From: Paracoccaceae bacterium
GTDB lineage: Bacteria > Pseudomonadota > Alphaproteobacteria > Rhodobacterales > Rhodobacteraceae
Assembly: GCA_021767525.1 (NCBI GenBank)
Contig: JAASTF010000098.1
Span: 1 to 9,830 of the forward strand
Direction: 5' to 3'
DNA: 9,830 nt
Within the stretch, counting starts at the first letter, position 1; every line of letters starts with the position of its first letter. The translations under genes and the position numbers were made by a program. The notes beneath the pieces are model-generated. The model searched no databases. It was not told the DNA's origin and saw only the letters and a list, made by a program, of their open reading frames with translations. Shown here piece after piece: positions 5,729 through 9,830 of the stretch.

Positions 5729-6412
5729 ATGCAGCAGCCGATTATCAGCCCCGTGAACCCCCTGCCGCCCATCGTGACGGCGCTGTTCCTGGCGATCATG
5801 GGGATCGAGGCGGTGTTTTCGCTGGGCCAGGCCGGGCTGGTGGGCAACCCGCAGGCGGTGGGCTGGCGGGTCAGTGCGATCCAGGATTACGGCTTTTCCA
5901 CCGATATCTACCGCTGGATGCTGGAGCAGGGCGGCTATCCGCCGGAGCACGTGATGCGGTTTCTGACCTATGCCTTCGTGCACGGGTCGTTCACCCATGC
6001 GCTGTTCGTGGGCGTGATGCTGCTGGCGATGGGCAAGTTCGTGGGCGAGGTTCTGGCGCAATGGGCGGTTCTGGCGGTCTTTGTGCTCGGGACGCTGGCG
6101 GGCGCGCTGGCGCACGGCACCTTTGTCACCGGCCAGCCGTGGCTGGTGGGCGGGTTTCCGGGCGTTTACGGGCTGATCGGGGCGTTTACCTATCTTCTTT
6201 ACGTGCGGCTGGTCAGTTCCGGGTCGAACGGGGCGCGGGCCTTTGCGCTGATCGGGTTCCTGATGGGAATCAAGCTGGTGTTCGGGCTGTTGTTCGGCGC
6301 CGATGCCACCTGGTTGGCGGACCTGACCGGGTTCTTCGCGGGCTTTGCCGCGACCATCGTGCTGGTGCCGGGCGGCTGGGCGCGGCTGCGCGCGCGGCTG
6401 CGCCACGACTGA
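5729..6412 (+). CDS. Rhomboid-fold membrane protein lacking catalytic residues (pseudoprotease)
   Basis: This is a 227-residue polytopic protein with about six hydrophobic helices (roughly 14-32, 84-104, 112-130, 140-160, 172-190, 195-213), laid out as in the six-helix rhomboid core. The helix-2 motif keeps both histidines (H85, H90 in FVHGSFTHALF), but the conserved Asn four residues on is V94. The active-site GxSG is GFPG (142-145), with Pro144 replacing the nucleophilic serine. The helix-6 AHxxG is ADLTG (197-201), with Asp198 replacing the catalytic histidine. It is therefore predicted to be proteolytically inactive, as in iRhom or derlin-like rhomboid relatives. The start at 5729 is chosen because GAGG lies six bases upstream; in-frame ATGs at 5696 and 5708 lack a good ribosome-binding site and overlap the putative trpS promoter. 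It is divergent from trpS and converges on the PLD-like gene with 15 bp between stops. Confidence 0.85.
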   Translation: MQQPIISPVNPLPPIVTALFLAIMGIEAVFSLGQAGLVGNPQAVGWRVSAIQDYGFSTDIYRWMLEQGGYPPEHVMRFLTYAFVHGSFTHALFVGVMLLAMGKFVGEVLAQWAVLAVFVLGTLAGALAHGTFVTGQPWLVGGFPGVYGLIGAFTYLLYVRLVSSGSNGARAFALIGFLMGIKLVFGLLFGADATWLADLTGFFAGFAATIVLVPGGWARLRARLRHD

Positions 6413-6427
6413 AACGCAGGCCGGGCG

Positions 6428-7957
6428 TCAGAACAGGGCGTCGGGCAGCAACGGCAGCCAGCGGGCGAAGCGGCGATTACGCTCTTCCGGGTAGGGCATG
6501 GCAAAGCCTTCGCGGTCTTGCGGCGCGCGTTTGGCGTTTTCCTGCGCGGCGTCGTTCCAGGTTTTCGCGCGGGTCGGATCGGCCCCGTCGCTTAACCAGC
6601 CGCGCAGCCATTTCTCGGCCAGTTGGCGGCGCAGCCCGGCCACGTCCTCGGCCCGGGTGAACAGAACCGAGGCCTCGGTATCCCACAGCATCGACCGCCC
6701 GTTCAGGTTGGCCGAGCCGACGATGCCCCAGCGGTCATCCACCAGCGTCACCTTGGCGTGCAGATAGACGATGCCGGCCCCCTTGACCGGCTCGCCCTCG
6801 GCATCCGGGTCGACCGGGCGCGGCTGCACCGGCGAGATCAGCGCCAGCCGCGGCCCGAAGGCCGCGCGCAGCAGGGTCAGGCAGTCGATCTGCAGCGCCT
6901 GCGCGTGGCGGGCGTTGGCACTGTCATCGCCGCCGAAAATGATGCGCTCGGGCTCGGTCGGGAGGACCAGGATCAGTTGCAGATCGGGGCTGCGGGCGGC
7001 GGCACGGGACAGCGCCCGGGCGATCGGTTTGTGGCGCAGGAACTGGGATTCGATGTAGATGCTGTGCCGGGCGCTGGCGATCGCGGCCAGGTGGACCTGC
7101 TCGTGCTCGCGGATGGTGGGCTGTGGGCCGAACCGCAACGCGCCCGAGGCCGGGCGCGACCTGGTGCGCAGCAGCCGCGTGCCCTTGCTGCGCCGTTGCG
7201 GGCGCGTCGCGTCGCGCGGTTGCGGCGGATCGGCAAAGCTGGCGCCGGGCACCGCCAGAGCGTCGTTCCAGCAATCGGCGAAATGGGCGCGGATGTCGCC
7301 CAGGATCGGGCCGGTGACGCGCAGGCTGACATCGTGCCAGGTGTGTTGCGGGGCGCGGCGGTGGTCGGGGTCGTCCCAGCGGCGCGGGTTCACGTCCAGC
7401 CCGCCGATCACCGCGCCCAAATCGTCGGCCATGATGAATTTCTGATGCAGAGACACCGGCCGCACCGCCCATTTGCCCGACAGCGCGCGTTCCTGCGGGG
7501 CGGTCGGCGCGCCCTTGCGTAGATCGGCCAACCGGGCGCGCACCTGGCCTGACAGCACCCGTTTCCAGAACGGCCCCACCTCTTGCCCGTGCCAGGCCAC
7601 CAACACCTGCGCGTTGCAGCCCGGCTGACAGGTCAGGCGCTCGCACAGGGTGCGGGCGCTTTCCCATGCTTCGCGGTGCAGGTCGGGCGCGAAAACCGGG
7701 TCGAAATCGGCCATCAGCAGGCGCAGCGCCACGCCCTGCGCGGCCTTGTGCGCCAAAAGATCGGCCCAGGTGTCCAGCCCGTGCGCGCGCGCCGCGTCGC
7801 TGCGCAGCCGCGTCCGGGAATCGAACACCCGGAACGAGGCCAGGATCTCGGATTTGGCATCCAGAACAAGCCGTTCCATCGCGGGATAGACCTCGGACGC
7901 GGTAATCAGCGGCGTCAGGCCATCATCTGAGGGCAAAAGGGGTTGGGGCGCGGACAT
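6428..7957 (-). CDS. Phospholipase D-like protein with two HKD motifs
   Basis: This is a 509-residue protein with no signal peptide or obvious membrane helix. It contains two intact catalytic HxKx4D motifs: H171, K173, D178 in LHQKFIMADDLGAVIGGLDV, and H400, K402, D407 in LHAKVTLVDDRWGIVGSANL, the second followed by the usual GSxN. The strings GGLDVNPRRWDDPDH and HTWHDVSLRVTGPI after the first motif and IYIESQFL before the second resemble eukaryotic-type PLD enzymes. The two histidines normally form one active site that hydrolyses or transfers phosphodiester bonds, most often of phospholipids. A basic linker (about 252-272, rich in Arg) joins the halves and could touch membrane surface. It starts 54 bp after the murJ stop on the same strand and may be co-transcribed with it. 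Substrate (phospholipid, cardiolipin synthesis, or nucleic acid) is not determinable here. Confidence 0.9.
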   Translation of the reverse strand: MSAPQPLLPSDDGLTPLITASEVYPAMERLVLDAKSEILASFRVFDSRTRLRSDAARAHGLDTWADLLAHKAAQGVALRLLMADFDPVFAPDLHREAWESARTLCERLTCQPGCNAQVLVAWHGQEVGPFWKRVLSGQVRARLADLRKGAPTAPQERALSGKWAVRPVSLHQKFIMADDLGAVIGGLDVNPRRWDDPDHRRAPQHTWHDVSLRVTGPILGDIRAHFADCWNDALAVPGASFADPPQPRDATRPQRRSKGTRLLRTRSRPASGALRFGPQPTIREHEQVHLAAIASARHSIYIESQFLRHKPIARALSRAAARSPDLQLILVLPTEPERIIFGGDDSANARHAQALQIDCLTLLRAAFGPRLALISPVQPRPVDPDAEGEPVKGAGIVYLHAKVTLVDDRWGIVGSANLNGRSMLWDTEASVLFTRAEDVAGLRRQLAEKWLRGWLSDGADPTRAKTWNDAAQENAKRAPQDREGFAMPYPEERNRRFARWLPLLPDALF

Positions 7958-8011
7958 GGTGGCCTTTCGAAACGAGTCGACACTTCAGCATAGCGGCGGG
8001 TGCGGCCGGCG

Positions 8012-9556
8012 TCAGGCCCCGCGCCGCAACGCTTGGCGGATATCCGACAGGGGAAGCGCCCCGATCAGGTGCGCCACGGCGAAATAGCTGACCGCGCCCG
8101 CGCCGATCAGTACCGCCAGAGCGACATAGCGCAGGCCATCCATGCCGAACATCGGGCCAAGTACCACCATCATCGCCCACAGCACCGCACCCATCACGGC
8201 GCTGGCCAGCACGATCCGCCACAGGCGGCGGCGAAAGCGGTCGTCGAAGCGGGCGACCTGGCCCATGTCGCGGGTGCCCCATAGCAGCAGCCACATCTGC
8301 ACCCAGGCCGAAACCGTGGCCGCGACGGCCGCGGCGATCCAGCCGATGACCAGCGACAGCCCGAACGCGACCGAGGCGTTCACCACCATCGCCACGGCGG
8401 CATAATGGAACGGGCGGCGGGTGTCTTCGCGCGCGAAGAACAGAGGTTGCAGCACCTTCTGCATCACGAAGGCCGGCAGGCCCAGCCCATAGATCGCCAC
8501 GGCCACGGCGATGGCGGCGCTGTCGTCGCTGGTGGTCTGGCCGCGTTCGTAGAGCACCGACACCAGCGGCAACGGCACCACCATCAGCGCCACCGCCGAG
8601 GGCAGGGTCAGCGCCAGGCTGATCTCGCCCGCGCGGCTGAGCGCCGCCCGCGATCCGGCGTCATCGCCCGATTTCAGGTGGCGCGACAGGCTGGGCAGCA
8701 GCACGACGCCCACGGCGATGCCCACCACGCCCAGCGGCAGCTGGTACAGGCGATCGGCGGCGTAAAGCCAGCTGATCGCGCCCTGCGTGTTCGAGGCCAC
8801 CAGCTGCCCCACCAGCAGGTTCACCTGCAATACCCCCGATGCCAGCGCCGCGGGCACCGCAACGACCAGCATGTGCTTGATATCCGCGGTCCAGCGCGGG
8901 CGGCCGGGGCGCACCGACACCCCCGCGCGCATCGCGGCCACCCAGACCAGCGCCAGCTGCGCCGCGCCGGCGAGCGGGATCGCCCAGAGCAGCCAATAGA
9001 TCACCGCGCCGCCGAAGCGGGCGCCGGCGAGCATGGCGATGATGACGAAGATGTTCAGCAGCACGGGCGCGGCGGCGGCGGCGGCAAAGCGGCCGGTGGC
9101 GTTCAGGATGCCCGAAAACAGCGCGGCGAGCGACATGAACAGGATATAGGGAAAGACGATCCGCCCATAGCCCACGGTCAGGTCGAAGCGCGCGTCGCCC
9201 ACGAAACCCTCGGCGGTGGCCCAGACCAGCGCGGGCATGAACAGCATCGCCAGACCGGTCAGGATCAGCACCGCGAAGGCCAGCCCGTTGAACGCGTCGC
9301 TGGCGAATTTCGCCGGGTCCTCTTCGCCCTCGTACTTCTTTGAAAACATTGGAACAAAAGCGGCGTTAAACGCACCTTCGGCAAAGAAGCGGCGAAACAG
9401 GTTGGGCAGGCGGAACGCCGCGACGAAGGCATCCATCACCGGGCCGGGGCCGATCAGGGCCAGGATCAGAACCTCGCGCACGAAGCCCAGGATGCGGCTC
9501 ATCAACGTCCAGAACCCGACGGTCAGAAAGCCAGACATCAGGCGGATCGGTTTCAT
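8012..9556 (-). CDS. murJ: Lipid II flippase MurJ (MviN family)
   Basis: This is a 514-residue integral membrane protein of the MOP exporter superfamily, which flips lipid-linked peptidoglycan precursor across the inner membrane. The N-terminus carries the MurJ signature: LMSGFLTVGFWTLMSRILGF with R21 and R27, then D42AFVAAFRLPNLFRRFFAEG and AFNAAFVPMFS. The Arg residues in this stretch (R21, R27, R49) correspond to the charged residues of the central cavity that are essential in E. coli MurJ. Length and about 14 predicted helices are normal. The ATG at 9556 is preferred over a TTG 18 bp further upstream because AAAGGG lies seven bases before the ATG. In related genomes murJ usually sits near trpS, as here, often after glnD; glnD is not seen within the window. 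Confidence 0.96.
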   Translation of the reverse strand: MKPIRLMSGFLTVGFWTLMSRILGFVREVLILALIGPGPVMDAFVAAFRLPNLFRRFFAEGAFNAAFVPMFSKKYEGEEDPAKFASDAFNGLAFAVLILTGLAMLFMPALVWATAEGFVGDARFDLTVGYGRIVFPYILFMSLAALFSGILNATGRFAAAAAAPVLLNIFVIIAMLAGARFGGAVIYWLLWAIPLAGAAQLALVWVAAMRAGVSVRPGRPRWTADIKHMLVVAVPAALASGVLQVNLLVGQLVASNTQGAISWLYAADRLYQLPLGVVGIAVGVVLLPSLSRHLKSGDDAGSRAALSRAGEISLALTLPSAVALMVVPLPLVSVLYERGQTTSDDSAAIAVAVAIYGLGLPAFVMQKVLQPLFFAREDTRRPFHYAAVAMVVNASVAFGLSLVIGWIAAAVAATVSAWVQMWLLLWGTRDMGQVARFDDRFRRRLWRIVLASAVMGAVLWAMMVVLGPMFGMDGLRYVALAVLIGAGAVSYFAVAHLIGALPLSDIRQALRRGA

Positions 9557-9658
9557 GCGGGGGCCCTTTGGCAAGCGGTTGGACGCGGTTTAGCGGATCG
9601 CACGGGCGGGGGGAAGGGCACGCGGGGACAGGCGCCGAGGAGGGCGGGTTTCAGGGGG

Positions 9659-9698
9659 CACAAGACATGCACAAGACATGCACATGTGATGCATATGC
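9659..9698. repeat. 11-bp tandem repeat followed by two palindromes upstream of murJ
   Basis: CACAAGACATG occurs twice back to back (9659-9669, 9670-9680) and is followed by the palindromes CACATGTG (9681-9688) and GCATATGC (9691-9698). The 11-bp period is about one helical turn, so the copies face the same side of DNA, as expected for tandem protein sites. It lies about 100 bp upstream of murJ and just before the plus-strand open frame at 9708. Apart from this, the last 274 bp of the window show no recognisable gene, tRNA or terminator. Confidence 0.5.
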
Positions 9699-9707
9699 GG
9701 AGGGGGA

Positions 9708-9830
9708 ATGAAAGGGAGCTTACCGCGCCCGAGGCTGCCTGCGGTCTTGTCCGGGCCCTGCCCTTGTGGCGTTAGGGGGCGGGAGAGGATCATTGCGGGA
9801 ACCGGCTTTTGCTGTGTGAAGAAGAACTGC
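9708..9830 (+). CDS. Possible 5' part of an unrecognised gene, running off the right edge (weak)
   Basis: An ATG at 9708 follows a purine-rich GGAGGGGG by a suitable distance, and the frame stays open for 41 codons to the window end. The product begins MKGSLPRPRLPAVLSG and is rich in basic residues and cysteine (five Cys in 41). I do not recognise it, and the codon use does not show the strong third-position GC bias of neighbouring genes. It could be a divergent gene relative to murJ or a chance frame. Confidence 0.15.
   Translation, partial: MKGSLPRPRLPAVLSGPCPCGVRGRERIIAGTGFCCVKKNC

Noticed and set aside
6413..6427. Bidirectional terminator between the convergent rhomboid and PLD genes
   Set aside because: The 15-bp gap has no stem-loop with a T-tract in either direction.
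9066..9083. GCG/GGC trinucleotide run inside murJ as a possible phase-variable tract
   Set aside because: It encodes a short alanine run within a membrane helix; a trinucleotide repeat cannot cause frameshift switching, and such runs are normal at this GC content.
9590..9793. Minus-strand 67-codon frame upstream of murJ with a Met/His/Cys-rich stretch
   Set aside because: The Met/His/Cys run is produced by the CACAAGACATG tandem repeat and palindromes; there is no third-position GC bias, no ribosome-binding site, and the rest is Pro/Arg low complexity.

Overview
This is a high-GC chromosomal window. Its protein signatures and gene neighbourhood (murJ, trpS, a rhomboid-fold protein, a UspA-type protein and a NifU-like protein) fit an alphaproteobacterium of the Rhodobacterales (roseobacter/Rhodobacter group). 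There are no transposases, integrases, phage genes, CRISPR repeats, tRNAs or rRNAs. It reads as ordinary chromosome in which a conserved housekeeping order is interspersed with accessory genes.

Layout from the left. A NifU-like Fe-S scaffold gene (minus strand) runs off the left edge; its upstream region has a sigma70-like promoter and a near-perfect Irr/ICE-type palindrome. Next, all on the minus strand, come a ClbS/DfsB-family four-helix protein, a UspA-family protein, a 95-bp element with three abutting or near-abutting hairpins, a class IV (branched-chain type) aminotransferase, and a translationally coupled membrane pair (DUF2157 followed by a GDYXXLXY-domain protein). A 248-bp gap holds a strong minus-strand intrinsic terminator that ends the trpS transcript. 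trpS (minus) is divergent from a plus-strand rhomboid-fold gene whose product lacks the catalytic residues. That gene converges on a two-HKD phospholipase D-like gene (minus), which lies downstream of murJ (minus), the lipid II flippase. The last 274 bp contain no secure gene, but do contain an 11-bp tandem repeat next to two palindromes and a short open frame with a good ribosome-binding site that runs off the right edge.

Functionally, murJ, trpS and the NifU-like protein are core genes (cell wall, translation, Fe-S assembly). The Usp and ClbS-like proteins suggest stress or genotoxin protection. The PLD-like protein, pseudo-rhomboid and DUF2157/GDYXXLXY pair point to membrane-related roles that sequence alone does not resolve. 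I see no complete new multi-gene system. The most interesting items are the catalytically dead rhomboid next to trpS, the Irr-like box on the Fe-S gene, and the structured trpS 3' tail that could be a small RNA.
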